From positions 1,860,001 through 1,924,000 of the forward strand of contig OZ024809.1 of NCBI GenBank assembly GCA_964017045.1: 64,000 bases of DNA, in the 5' to 3' direction. The DNA is from Omphiscola glabra. Its lineage: Eukaryota > Mollusca > Gastropoda > Lymnaeidae. Shown piece after piece: positions 9,667 through 23,600 of this stretch. Below the pieces are notes generated by a model. The model was not told where the DNA came from and ran no database searches. It was given only the letters and a program-made list of their open reading frames with translations. Every line of letters starts with the position of its first letter. The first letter of the stretch is position 1. The position numbers and the translations under genes are program-made.

Positions 9667-12550
9667 TAATTATATTAATAATGAACAATATGATAAAAAT
9701 TGTTTTTTTATATTTTTTATTGTTCACACTTTCATAAGTTCATATATATAAATTATAAACATTCTGGGTCCATTAGTATTGCACATGGTGAAATTTACCC
9801 CCTTATCAAAGCATTGTTTTGGCACCCTCTTACCTAACATGATTAGATCTATATTAATGCTCAAATATGTAAAAATGACCCATCTGAAGATGGCATCGGG
9901 GGTGGCCCTCTCATGGCCCTGATTGCACATTCAAATAAGGGGCATCTTTGTGATATTTGTTTAGATATTTATAAATGCATTTGCAAATAAACTTCATTTT
10001 GAAAAATGTCAATTTCATCATTGTGTGGGTTTTTTTTTAATGCGAAAGAATATTATTCTGCCTTTCAATGAGAATGCTATACTTTTAAAAGACTGCAATA
10101 ATTTAAAAAATAATAATTTTTTTTTAAAAGTAAAAGGCAAACTGTGATATTGATAGTACTTAGATGGGCAGATATTATTTGAAGAGACAGAGATAAACAG
10201 GGATCACTATTCATATTAGTCAGACAAAAATGAAAAGCATAAAGAATTTCTACATTAATAAAATGGAAAATGTGAACATTTGTGATCTCAGGATATGTTA
10301 GAAGAGAAAGAAAAAGAACCACAACGTTTTAGTTAGCTAAAATAATAAACAACAAAAGCTGGAAAAGAAAAATAAATAAGACTTTATTTAGAGCTAAAGC
10401 TTCATGATAGCATCTATTTAAAAAAGTTAATACATCATTAATGAAAATAATATTAATAACCAGCAACCAATATTTAACAATTATGAAAGCTTTATTAAAA
10501 ACTAAGTTCTTATTTCTCTTTTGGCCAGCAATGTATAAAAACTAAGTTCTTATTTCTCTTTTGGCCAGCAATGTAATGTTAAAAAAACTAACAATATTTT
10601 TTGCAGTCTTAGATATCTCACAGAAGTGACATCAATATTTGGTTTAAAAACCTGAAGAATTGATGAAGGTGGATTAATAATAATTTAAATAAGAAAAACC
10701 GCAGGTTATATTACAAACAGAAATTAATTCAAACTCCTTAGCATTTTTTGGCGGAGGTAAAATCTTTGTCTACTGGTGGTCATTTAGCAACCTGCTGTCA
10801 CAAACTGCATTTCTCTTTATCTCTCTCTTACTGGTTAGACTCAAACATTTGTATGTTAATTTTTGTCAGAGATGTTCTATCAGTAGATTATTAGATGCAA
10901 CAGGTGTTTTCTTCTAGGCGAGCTGATGCTTGAGCTGATATTTGTAATGCATATTGGGAGCTTCTCTACCTATGTCTATTTTGCTTTTCTTTGCACAGCT
11001 CACTATAGAAAACTGCTGTGGAAATAATTTTCTTCCACATAAAAGAGATATAATGCCTCAATGATAAAGTCTTGTAAAGAGCATGGCTTGATACTCAACA
11101 TACTGACTTCTACTAGCACCAAATTAATTATTTGTGATAATTTAATGGAATTTTACCATATACCTATCTAGTATCTACACAGACTCAGACATAGAAAGAG
11201 AGGGTGACCCAAAAAGGGGTGTGGGTGGCGGCAGTCCACCCCTTACTTGACAGGACTTATTTGGGAGTGACATTAGCCTCATTAGCTTATTTTATATGTA
11301 TTTCTGTTTATGATTCATAATACTAATCATACGGCATCATACGGTGTGTAATTTATCATTTAAAAAAACCATATGCGTTGTGATTGTGGTTTTGAATTTA
11401 TGGGCAGAAAAATCTAGGACTGTCACTGTTACTGTCCCAGTGGCACAAACCCCAAGCTACTCCACTGACCACTGATAGCCCGCAGATATAAAAAAAAATC
11501 AAAATGTTCTATGTTCTGACCCATCTTGTCTCTAAATTTTCAGAGCCAGGGACCTTAAATTAATCAATTAAATTTAATTTAAATAACTACTAGACTACTA
11601 CTAATAACTTAGACTTAATTAATAACTACTACTATGTAAAATGTATATTTGTATGTTTCGTCAGTTTCGAGTGACCAAAGTAGACTTGGTAATTTGCAAA
11701 TGCAAATGTATTTGGTTGAAATTTATAAAACATAATTTAAAAATAAACAGACAAAAGCATAATTAAAAGTAGTAAAACTATATTCAATGCACTAACCAAA
11801 CAATTTCATTTGAAACGGTACGTAGCGTCAGGGTAAACAATCACTTGTATCCTTTTAAGAACTTCTAAAATAAAGAATTCTCACTTGGGCACGGTCATTC
11901 CGCAGACACAACTGTTTTCAGTTAGCCAATCCACGATGAGTTTCATTGAACTGAACTGAGATGACCCTTATTACGAGAGGCTGCTACTTATGGAGAATAT
12001 GACAACAAAGCCACACAAAGAAATCCATGAACTATGATTTTGATCCTTCGATTTAATGAAAGAGGTAAATATAGTTGTTATAACCAGCGTTGTTTTATTA
12101 AATAAGTATAATCAACATAACCATACAGTTTGTGTATTCACAAAATGTGATCTAGCGAGTAGAAAACTAACCGTCTACCAGTCAGCTGTGCGAGGAGTTA
12201 ACTCCAGAGGTGTCCACAATGGCGAATGATTATGACCATTATTATTATGTGAGCGTAAGGAACTTTTGCTCTTCATTTCACATTTCATTGGAATAAAATA
12301 ATACATTTGAAACTTTTTTATTACAATCCATGTCCAATTACTACTATTACAATTCTTCATCACACGATTTTGTCATAGTCATAATTATAATAATAATAAA
12401 AAAGTTAATTTTAATAATTAAATTAAATTGGTGTTGGGGACTGGGCCACTGGGTCCCATGATTTTAAAAGATAAACAACTGCTAACAGTCATCTACTTAA
12501 TTATATATAAGATATCTTCAATAGTCTGTTAATAGTCAGTAATATTACTT
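9667..12550. other. AT-rich intergenic stretch
   Basis: No exon with paired splice sites and family signal was found. Contains a 40-bp direct duplication at 10497-10575 and runs of A or T. Short frames at 9724, 10077 and 12175 show no recognisable motif. Confidence 0.5.
10497..10575. repeat. 40-bp exact tandem duplication
   Basis: Two copies of a unit containing CTAAGTTCTTATTTCTCTTT and GGCCAGCAATGTA, period 40; no visible mismatch, so recent. Confidence 0.9.
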
Positions 12551-13356
12551 AGGAAGTGTCTACACGTCCCGCGCCAGACTTTTTATCCCCTGAACTAAAC
12601 GTCCGGCGCGCCGGACTTTTTAGTGCGGGAGCTATACGTCCGGCGACCAAGTCACATGACCCCTGTAACAAACCCTATTTCTCAGTACTGACCTAGTTTT
12701 AAGATAAGGCTGTTCAATATGAACCAGTGTGGTCTTGTGGTAGAGTAGACGCTTAGCGACATTACAATATGTGATAGATTACTGGATCGGGATCGAATTT
12801 TGCCCATTTTTTCTTATTATTTTAATTAAAAGTATATTTTATATTTAATTTATTATGTTTCTTTGTAACAGTAGTCAGAGCTTTATGAGATGTTTAACCA
12901 ATTTAAAGGACTTTTTTTTGTTGTTGAGTCGGAATCAAATAGTAATACTAGTACGTCTACTAACTAATCTACTACTTACTAGTTAGTTGGTTAGTTAAGT
13001 ATAGGCCGACTAGTTTAATGCTTAGTTTATGTATCTCATAGTCATAGCATATGAATATATCAACATGTTCAGTATTTATTTATTATCTAGGGATCGGCTG
13101 AGTAATATAATATGTAGTTACTGTACACAATAACTACACAATATTGGAATATCATATGCAATGCAACTATTTTGCCGGCGACCTCTTGTCACATGACCTG
13201 ACGGAATAATAACACCTACTAGTCGTCCGGCGGTCACATGACATATCTTCCACTAGCGGTCACTAGCTCGCCGGAAAAATTTCTCCAACTAGGCGTCCGG
13301 CGGTCATGTGACTTGGTCGCCTGACTTTTTATCTCCCGCACGTGTAGACACTGCCT
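12551..13356. mobile_element. 806-bp non-autonomous TIR element
   Basis: Left end AGGAAGTGTCTACACGT and right end (reverse complement) AGGCAGTGTCTACACGT; direct repeat ATTACTT at 12544-12550 and 13357-13363. GTCCGGCG words and the near-palindrome GTCACATGAC recur near both ends. No transposase frame. TSD of 7-8 bp fits hAT-like elements. A tRNA-like head lies inside (12723-12812). Confidence 0.8.
12723..12812 (+). mobile_element. tRNA-like SINE head inside the TIR element
   Basis: GTGGTCTTGTGGTAGAGTAG resembles a Pol III A box region, and GGATCGGGATCGAATTTTGC about 50 bases on resembles a B box; spacing is tRNA-like. No clear 3' body or poly-A tail. Not a folding tRNA that I can confirm. Confidence 0.4.
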
Positions 13357-13363
13357 ATTACTT

Positions 13364-14487
13364 ATTTGAAATATGGCAAATTATGCTGGAAGTTGGACTG
13401 AAGTCCCTCAAGTCTCAAGAGTAGCAATTCAGTGGTAATATATTAGGCTAGCGGCTAATGAATATCTTTTTTTTTTCATTAGTCTTCAGTTCTGCCTGTT
13501 TAATTTTTAGGCAAAGTAAAATATATTATAACTGGATATGTAGGCCCTATGCTATAAAAAAAGCCTATATTTTCAAATCATCAAAGGCTAAAGTGCCTTC
13601 AAAGTATTGATTTAATTATTATTTAATTTTCACCAAAATATGCACTGTTGTTAATGAATATGTGTTAGACCCTAATTTTTGTCGTAGGAACTGAGGTACA
13701 GTAAAGGTTGCAGTGAATAGCTGCAAGATTCAAACATACCCTTTGTTAACCTGCTTTTTAAATTTAAGCCCCCAAAAAAACTTAATCAGCATGATCATCT
13801 CTTTATTAATAGTTTAGCACATATATTTTTTAATTTATCTCTAAGAAGTGTAGTAAAACGGCAATAATACACAAATGATCTTTAAGCACTATTTGACATT
13901 ATTTTCATCAAGCTGTTATGTAATATATTGACACACTAATCACTAATGGTTAAAATTAAATGTATCATTTTGCATACATTGTATTTTAAATGAAAAAGGA
14001 CAAGGGTTAAGCATGCACATTTAATAATAAATTGCCCTCAAGTAGGGGCAGGATATTGTGGAGAGGATAGTGGGTAAAGTTTAAGGGTAGGAGGGAAATG
14101 GGACATCAGGATGAGAGGAATGGGAGATGAGTTGGACAGGAAGGTGTTGAAGGGAGGCAAAAGTAAAAGATTGGAATAAGAAGTCATTAGTCAGGGTGAG
14201 GGAAGAATTTAAGGGGCGGTGGATGGGAAGGGATTTATTACTTAAAGATAAAGAGTCAGGGAGAAAAGGGTGTTAAGGAGTATTAGTTGTTTGGTTTGTG
14301 GGGAACCTACATATTGTTTTATCTCACTTGTTTAGAGAATGCCAGAATTAACATCGATACCTAGTTGCTGAGGAAGAAAGAGTGTCTGTCAATACTTTTC
14401 ATATTAATATTATTTGTAACAATGTTATAAAAAAAATAATTAAAATTAATTTTACTTCAAAATTTCAAATGTTCAGTTGACTACTAG
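13364..14487. other. AT-rich stretch before the RING gene
   Basis: No promoter was identified. A purine-rich tract with many GGGA/GGAG words spans 14045-14290. A short open stretch from ATG at 13374 ends after 21 codons and has a possible donor, but nothing ties it to the gene. Confidence 0.4.
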
Positions 14488-14617
14488 AGCTTGTGGGTGC
14501 CTCATGGTTGGCTTGAATTTGTCTTACCAGCCTATGGTGTCCTTTTTGCTGACACATCAGACAGAAAGGGCATCAGCTTCACAAAATACTTACTGAAACA
14601 TTTTGAGCATCAATTTT
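14488..14617 (+). CDS. candidate upstream exon of the RING gene
   Basis: Open in one frame between an AG at 14486-14487 and a GTAAGTAT donor at 14618. It reads through LPAYGVLFADTSDRKG and ends in phase 1, which fits directly onto the exon at 15990 (a Ser codon is made at the join). A second possible acceptor lies at 14529-14530. The pyrimidine tract is weak and no family match is certain, so this is a prediction only. Confidence 0.3.
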
Positions 14618-17600
14618 GTAAGTATGCAATATGCATTTTTAATTGTGTGCTTTCTTGTGTCAATATTAAAATTTATATTATAACCCTTTATGCAAGAATT
14701 TTGTTGTTTTCTCTTCTATTCTCTCTCATAATTTTTTTTTTGAATGAAAGGAATCTTTTCAATTTTTATTATTAGTAAAAATTATATATAAAAATTGTAA
14801 CATTTGCTTGACAGGTGTGTAGAAATTACCTGGACCCACCTGCACCTTCAGACTCCTTTAAAAATTGGCCGCCACATGTTGGCTTACATTCCAGGTACTT
14901 GTAGCAACATTTCAATCCATATTTTTGGAGAAAGTTGTGGTAATAAAAGTTTTATGGTGATCTACATTTCCACCTTATTACTGCAATAAATTACTGAAAT
15001 ATTTTGGTGAAAACTGAATAAAAATCCTTCTTTCTCATTCATTTCAAGAGTCACTTCAAGTGAGAATCTTGACTAAATGGTTGAAACAAATTGTCTAATA
15101 TCCTGCTAGACCTACCTTCAATCATGGGCCTTAAGCAGAGGAAAGCTATTCATTCTATACCAAGGTATTCAATATTCAGATGTGATTTTAAAAAAAATAT
15201 AACTTTACAATAACAAAACAATCCACTGTAACTTCATTTTTATTAAATAATATAAACACTATACATTTATTTTCCTTCTTCACTCAAAAATTGCATTAAT
15301 ATCAATTTAGGTGTTTCAAACACAAGTATTTGAGGTCTTTTAAACACAAGTATTTGAGGTCTTTTAAACACAAGTATTTGAGGTCTTTTTTAACACAAGT
15401 ATTTGTTGTAACTTGATAAGCATAACAAACCTGTACACGGAGGAATCACTTTTGATCAGCATTGCATTTTAAAACAGTATTAATGTAATTATTGAAGTAT
15501 TTCCACTTCTTTGAGGGAATAGGTTGTGAATGCTGAAAAGGTTGGCCACTGGAATAGGTTGTGAATGCTGAAAGAGTAGGCCACTGGAATAGGTTGTGAG
15601 TGCTGAAAGAGTGGTGTACTGGCTCATTATCACCAACAGTTCACAAGTCAGCTCACTCAGGGTTATTACGGAAATGCAGAGTAAGCATAAACTGCTAAGA
15701 GGAGTTATCTGTGATGTTCTAAACATTTAAAAAAAAAAATTAGTTTCTTACTTGTGATTCATTGCAACTGATACATTGAATTTATACGGCAGACTTGTGA
15801 AATAACTAAGAACATCATCATTAAGATTAGATGTGCTTTAAGGATGCTTGTGAAATATTTAAAAACTTCATCCTTGTAAATTATAGATGCGGTTTAAGGA
15901 CACATGAATTATTAGAAAAAACCTATAACTGGAAAGTCTATAGCTGTGGTTTAATTTATAATTCTTGGTCTTCTCTATTGTGTTTAAAGCTACAACTGTC
16001 CCTGTATCCGTCCCAGCCTACTTTGTTAACATCACTGGTGGTTCCTTGCTCACGTCAGCACAGGCAAATTCATCAAGGTATGTTGGCTTTATCGTTAGCC
16101 TTAAATCAGTGTGTCAGTTTGACTTGATCCACTTTATATAACATTACATAAGGCATCAATACCCATTAGAACTTTAATTTTATTTTTCTGGCATCCGTCC
16201 ATCACAATTGGACAATGCTGTAGACCCTTCACAATGTTACGATGGTGTACACTTGTCACAATGTGACGATGGTGTAGACTTCGCAGGATGAAATCACATC
16301 GCCTCTCTCCACACACCTGGATAACCCAAAGGAACTTTATTTGTGGATGAAACAGCTAATCATATCGCCTCTCTCCATACACCTGGATAACCCAAGGGAA
16401 CATCATATGTGGGTGATACCGTATCCGGAAATTTGATCAAAAGAAATTTGGTAGACGGAAAATTGATCAAACTGAAATTTGGTCGAATCGTTTTTTTTAT
16501 TTATAGGTTAAAATTTCTTATTGAACGCATTATTTTGTTTTAATATATAGTATAGTGCGTTCAAAAAGAAATTTGAAGAAAATTTTAACGTCTCGACTGA
16601 AAAAAAGATTCGACCAAATTTCCGTTCGATCAAATTACCGTCGATCAATTTTCCGTCGACGAAATTTCTTTTGATCAAATTTCCGGTAACCGGGTGATAC
16701 AGCTTGGCACCAGTAGGGTCGCAGGAGTTTTCACTGTGTCAATATTATCCGCAACTCAATCTCCGGGTTTGAATTAAGAGTTTGCCTTCTCTTAGATGAG
16801 TTGCCTTCTCTTAGATGAGTTGCCATCCAAGGATGACTCCCACCCACCCAGAATGCTGGTGATGTTTTTGCTTGTCTGGTCTTATGTGGGGATTGAACTC
16901 CAGACCTTTGGGTTTGACTCAGTTTAGACAGCTTTGCCACATCCGCTATATTTATGAGACTGTATTCATCCATAAATCAAATACACTTTACCAGTGTTTT
17001 TTTTATTGTTGTCACTGAATAGACATCAAATAATGTTTGATGTCACACACAACAATGACAGAGATCCATTGTGAAGGTAACTTTCGGATGGACAGAAATT
17101 GCTGTTGGTTTTGGGAGAGCATCGTTAAGGGGGTGAGGTTAAGGTTAATAGAGTATCACATCTTTTAGATTGGGGGGATGTTTCTTTCCAAAATATTTTG
17201 TCTCAGGCCTTCCATCCTTCGAGTGATAATTTTTGTGTTAACGACGGAAGTTCCTAATTGACCGGAAATGAGGGGGATATGGAGGTGGAATAGCTAGCAT
17301 TCCTGGACCACCTAAGGAGGTAGAGAATTGTATTTAAGACAGAACTCTTCCTGACATGGGGAGTTAGTAGAGAGTTGGAAGTAGAGAGAAAAGAGCTAAG
17401 ATAGCAGTTGTTAGGGAATAATTGCAAGAGAGACCAGGAGACGATAGTTGACTAGTTGAACATAGTTTAGATGAAACAGTGTACAGTCACAGCTTTAGAG
17501 ATTCATATAGTTAGCTGACAGTTAGTGAAGACTATAACAGAGCTTTTTATTTGAGTAATAAATATATTCTCCTTTATCATCTGGAGTTGGAGTTGTTCAG

Positions 17601-20600
17601 TTTACGTTCGTCTACGTTGTGCTTTTGTCTGTCCCACAATATAAATCACAGAGCGGAGCGGTCCTGTACTGAATACTACTAAATTTAATACAGCCTTTGA
17701 TAAGTCGGGACTGAAGCCCTCCTCCGTAACAACCGTTCTGTGACACATGACACTGTTGATTCCTAAATTGTGAAAGTCACAAGCACACAGCTTAGAACTC
17801 ATCTTACCAACTAGTAACAGTTATGTTCTAATTTCATAAACACAAATCTGAGAATATGGAAGATAAGTTGTAATGCATACCAAAATGAACAGAGCTTGCC
17901 AAACGACTGGGTGCATTGACCTTCCAGACAATGCTCATTGCAATTGTATGTGTGGATCAAGAAAACAAAATCTTATTCTGAAAGATGGTTAAAAGTGGAA
18001 GCAGGATAATATTTGGAGTATCAGATCAGGTCTCGGAAGGCTCAAAAACTTCTATTACTGGCATACCATTGCAACTGATGGTGCACCATCAGTGACCATA
18101 TGAAACTGTTGGTTGTGGTGCACCCTCAGTGACCGGAGGAAACTGTTGCTTGTTGCTAGATGTCCTTATAATTCTTTGTGCCTTTCATTGCCATCACCTG
18201 GTTGCTAAAAAAGAACCTCGGTGACAGTCGGTCATTGGTACAGTGAATTAAATGTTAGACTATTTCTGACGCTCTGTAATGAGCAGGATGCAAATTTTGC
18301 CGCTTCATGAGAACACTCATTGTCATTGACATAATTGTTTCTGTTGATCACACAATATTGCTTACATAGCAGAAATATTTGGTAAATTTAATAAAAAAAT
18401 ATGAATTTGCACTTGCAGATGAAATAAATATTTTAAAAAATATGTCTCGCAATGTGGGTTAGATGTTAATTCTATTCAAACTTATTATTGGAAATATTGA
18501 GTTATACTAATATCGTAGCCCCTCTGAGCTAGAAGAGAAGGGTAAGATGTCAGGTGAAAGAGATGGTCGTTTTTTTTTTGCTACCATTTTGATTAGCTAT
18601 ACATAAGATAGTCTGAGAGATTTAGAGTTTTCTTTTAGTTTTGGGTGCAGTGTGAAATGTTTAATCATATTCTGTGTGAAAATGGTTCAGTGTCTCCTCG
18701 TTGCATTCTCATCATTGTATCCGGTGGATTATCTTTTTAGGCCATCCAGCTTTGCTCCAAGAAATAATCAGTGAACTTTGTGCTTAGAGACTGTGAACAA
18801 ATAATTTTAAAAACTTTGCTAATCCCCAGCATCCATCACATTAAGAATAACTTAGCATTGAAAATGTTAACAATTACTCCAACTACCCCATTATCACAAT
18901 AAAAGTCTGATATGTGCACCACATGCCAAATTGCATTCCAAACCAAAGTTCCCTGGAAAATTATTTTTTTTAAACTTAGTCATATACTGGAAATGATAAG
19001 ATGAGATTCTTTAATTGATCCAAACAAATGGAAATGTTTTTTGATTGCATTGTACATTTTCAGCACATAAATAAAACAATTTGAACACGAGACATCCACA
19101 TTACAGTATTTATAGGGGCATATGATTGGGGGGGGGGGGGGGGCTCCAACATTTGTCTATGAGTGATAACTTGTCTATGAGTGATAACTTGTCCCTCGTT
19201 GTTGTTTGTAGAAGGTCTACTCTGATCACAGTGCTGACACAGTCCTCAACTCATGGGCCAATGCAGGGCACCAACGTCGACGCTGGCGCCAGCGGAGAGA
19301 GTGATGACGACGACCTGTTTGGTGAACACTACTTCCACATCTGCATCTACATCTGGGCCTGTGTGGTGGTCAGCAGCCTCATTGCCCTCTCAGTGGTAAT
19401 CTTTCATATCGCCGTCATCTACTGTCAGGTTATTGTGAAACTTTGTGTTTGTTTCATTTTTTTTTTTGACGTACCTGAACTGTCTCTTACTTTTTACATA
19501 GCTGAGCACTCTTGTCTCCAACATGTTGGCTGTGGTACATTTTTTAAGCAAGCAATTTTTTAAGAAATAATATGTTAAATTAAGGAATCCCTATAAACAT
19601 AGTTGTTTGTATAAAGCCTTTATGAAATGTGATATCCAGCAATGGGGGGTGTGGTTGACACCTTGACAAAACATGCATACAAGAAACGCATTTTATAAGA
19701 ATCCCAATTAGTGCTCTCTTCTTCCCCCTCCCCTCCCCCCAAGGCTCTCAACAGCACGTTTTTTTCATGCCACTGAACTATATTAATACTCGAATGATCC
19801 ACCCGCTATTACACTGCAGATTTTATTTCACCAGCAAGTTTAGAAAAGAAAATATTTTGCACCACACGCAATTGCCATATTTAAAAAAAAATCTTATTTA
19901 GTGCTATTATCAGGAATTTCATTTTATCTTCCCCTTGAAAAATAGGGAAAATGGATTTTTGGCGGTTGGGGGGTGGGGCTGAATATTTCATAGAAAGTGT
20001 TGTAATCGGCAATGAGTCTATGTGCAAAGTTTCAGCTCGAAGTGGGTCAATTAGCTGTCTGAAGATTTTGCCAGCCAGCTGCGAATAAAGGAGAAGTTAA
20101 TGTGAAGGATTTAAAAATGGTTGAGAACGTAGAAGCTGGGGAGGGTTATTTCATTTCTCTCTTTAGCTCTGTTTGTGTTCATCTTGACTTGCTTTGCTTG
20201 CAGTGTGCCAACAGCTACTCCCTATCTGCATATATAACCGTCTGCTTACTAATGATTTACTTTCACTTTGGGCTAGTTAAGCTCAGCTATAGAAGCTAAT
20301 GGGCTCTAGTGAACAGTGATCCTGTTGTCATACTTTAACTGTCATATCTTAACTGTGCTAATTTTATTCAACGGGGGTTTTAAAAAACCTGACTAATGAT
20401 GTTTTAAAATTGTGTTAAATATATTGCTGTAATGGTCAACTGTGTGCTCGGCTGATCTGTTTATGTGTGTTTGGCTGATCTGTCTATATGTGTTTGGCTG
20501 TTCTGTCTATATGCGTTTGGCAACTGCTGTGTTCAGAGTGTGTGAAAAATTGGTCAAATGTTTAATGTTAAACTATGTTTAAACAAGTTAAGATGTTCTT

Positions 20601-23600
20601 CTTCATAGCACTGTCTCACTACCCTCTACTTATTTGTAGTTGCATTTGTCCCTTCAGAAATGGGGGTGTTGCGGCCGTTCCTTGACTAGGTGGGAAGTGA
20701 AAAGGATCCCATTGAAACGATTTCAGAAGACAGAAGGAGGTACGGCCTAAGAGGATCTTTATTTTTGTTTAGCCAGTGTTGACATGTTGTTGTTTCTTCA
20801 TTTCCAAATTAGATGTTGACAGTTTGTTTATTATCAACTTCTCCAATGTAGTCATGGTATATTTTGTTGTAACGATACAGATGGTGTTGTAGCTTATTTT
20901 TCTTTAATTAGGTTGTAGTGTTATAGTTTTTATTATTTTTATTCTAAGATTTGGGCCATTTAATTTGCAATTAATTATTCTTTTTCTGTTTAGATGACTG
21001 CCAGGACAAATGTCCAATATGTCATGAAGAGTTCAACGAAGGTCGCCTCATACGACAGCTGCCCTGCAATCATTGTAAGAATATTTCAGACATGTTTTTA
21101 GCAATAACTTACTTTTACAGCTGATGCAAGATATGTCTAGATTATTTGAGCCTTGCAGGCCTGTTTACCCTTACGATTTTGGCGTACAATGTACGATTTT
21201 GATGTGTTTTTGTTTACGATTGTACACCAAGATCCGGCAGAACTAGGATTTTAAGAAACCGAGTAAAAATATATACATTCCTGTACTTTTTTCAGATTTA
21301 AAAAAAAAATACATCTTGGGGTTGTTCATTTTAAATTGCATTCTACATCCAGCAGTGATTAGATCAAGAAATACGATTGGTTGTTGACCGTCTATAATTA
21401 TATTATGTTTGCCCTGAGAGGGGAATGAAGTGTTGTTGATTAAGAAGATTTTGTGTCTGACTGGTTGGGTCTAAATATTTAAGTTTATTAAAATTAACTC
21501 CGCCACATTTTCGTATGATAGTGCGGGAGGCCTCGTCAGAAAGTATTTAAAATTTTTTACAATATTCCTCCTGAAAGTAAAAAAATATCATATTGATGGC
21601 TGTTTTGTAGGAGTTATAGCCACATATTTTTCACAAATGAACTCGCTAGGTACACTCAAGACAGTGCTCAGTAGTAGAGGTATTACAATAATATTTAGTC
21701 CACGTATTGATTGTGTGTGGACTACGCCAGTGGTTCTAAAATTTTCATTTCCTGGCACCTATGTTTGCAGTTACAGATGGCGCTTAGTGACCTTCATACG
21801 TGTTATATTTATTTTTACCCAACCCTTTATTTTATTTTGTTTATGTATGCGCTATGTCACTTTGGATTAAAAGTGGAAATAAAATAATGAAAATTTTATA
21901 ATATTTTCCAACGTCACTGTGATAAGCCGCAGCAACCCATATAGCAAATACACATCTGCAGAACAAAGTGACCGCAGATAGCAATATAAACGTATATTAA
22001 TAAATATATATCCAAATAAATAATAAAAAAATATATATTGATGTGAACCGAATAACTGAACACAGAATATAGTTCTTGACCACTTAAACGATGAATGCTT
22101 TTTGGTATTTTTAAAGTTCAGTGATCCCCTTGTAAATCTATACTTCAACCAGTTTTAAGTAACTGTAGTTAATAGCAATGGTTCTGAAAGTGTTGGACAA
22201 CACACCAACATCAGTTCACAAGACCTCAGTTCCCTGTACACAAAGATAGCAGTGGTGTTGAAGTTCCTGACAGTATGTCACACTTAGGAATTTGAGAAGC
22301 GCTGGTCTGCAACTTCCAAGATTTATATTTAATAAATTCACAGTGACTTTCTGTTTACAATGCAGGCTATCACAGCTACTGTGTGGACAGGTGGCTGGTG
22401 AAGATGTCCAACCGATGTCCACTTTGCAAGCAGCGCGTGTCCATCAGCCTGTTCTGTCCGTGGAACAAGCAACAGAGGAACAAGGACATCCACGGGCACC
22501 TGAGTGCCGACGCCGAGGCCTCTGTGGATGAGTCACCTCCCCTGCCCCCGCTCTCCACACTGACCCCCAGCAATTGGTACGGGGAAGACATAATGTCTGG
22601 TAAGAACTTACTGGTGTACTCTTTGTCTTATTTTGTGTTTCGCTCAGCTCTAACCCCTGGTGCCTCGCTTTGTCCTCTAAATGTCCAACATGCAGCCACC
22701 CAGTTCGCTGAACAACTGCCCTGCCATGTGCCTCACTTCACTGTTTGCCTGCCACGTGCCTCACTTCATTGTTTGCCTGCCACGTGCCTCACTTCACTGT
22801 TTGCCTGCCACGTGCCTCACTTCACTGTTTGCCTGCCATGTGCCTCACTTCACTGTTTGCCTGCCATGTGCCTCACTTCACTGTTTGCCTGCCATGTGCC
22901 TCACTTCACTGTTTGCCTGCCATGTGCCTCACTTCACTGTTTGCCTGCCACGTGCCTCACTTCACTGTTTGCCTGCCACGAGCCTCACTTCACTGTTTGC
23001 CTGCCACGTGCCTCACTTCACTGTTTGCCTGCCATGTGCCTCACTTCACTGTTTGCCTGCCATGTGCCTCACTTCACTGTTTGTAACACACGCTGTTGTA
23101 CATGACACTCATGATTTTTGCACACGGGAATATCTGAGGAAAGCATGAAGTTAGGGACTTATTTTATTTGTAGTAGGAACACTTTTCATGAGATTGAAGT
23201 AAAGGGGACAAGAGCAGACATATTGAAGTAAAGGGGACAAGGGCAGACATATTGAATTAAAGGGGACAGGAGCAGACATATTGAAGTAAAGGGGACAAGG
23301 GCAGACATATTGAATTAAAGGGGACAAGGGCAGATGTATTGAAGTAAAGGGGACAAGAGCAGACATATTGAAGTAACGGGGACAAGAGCAGACATATTGA
23401 AGTAAAGGGGACAAGGGCAGACATATTGAAGTAAAGGGGACAAGAGCAGACATATTGAAGTGGTCGCACATTTGTTAATCAATGTCTAAGAAGTTATTAT
23501 TGGAGATGCATATCCTGTGATGTTATTATTATTATTCTAAGGAGGATTTATTGTGTTTTCTAGAAATAAAATGCATTTTGTGTAAAATTAAACTTGAAAT

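Noticed and set aside
14815..14894. 80-nt segment with good AG/GT borders that reads VCRNYLDPPAPSDSFKNWPP in one frame
   Set aside because: It looked like part of a PA domain, but in no frame does its phase fit both the candidate exon ending at 14617 and the exon starting at 15990. Possibly an alternative exon; not supported.
22383..23105. 240-codon frame running from the RING exon into the 28-bp array
   Set aside because: The splice donor at 22600 ends the exon; the rest is intronic minisatellite, open in all three frames.
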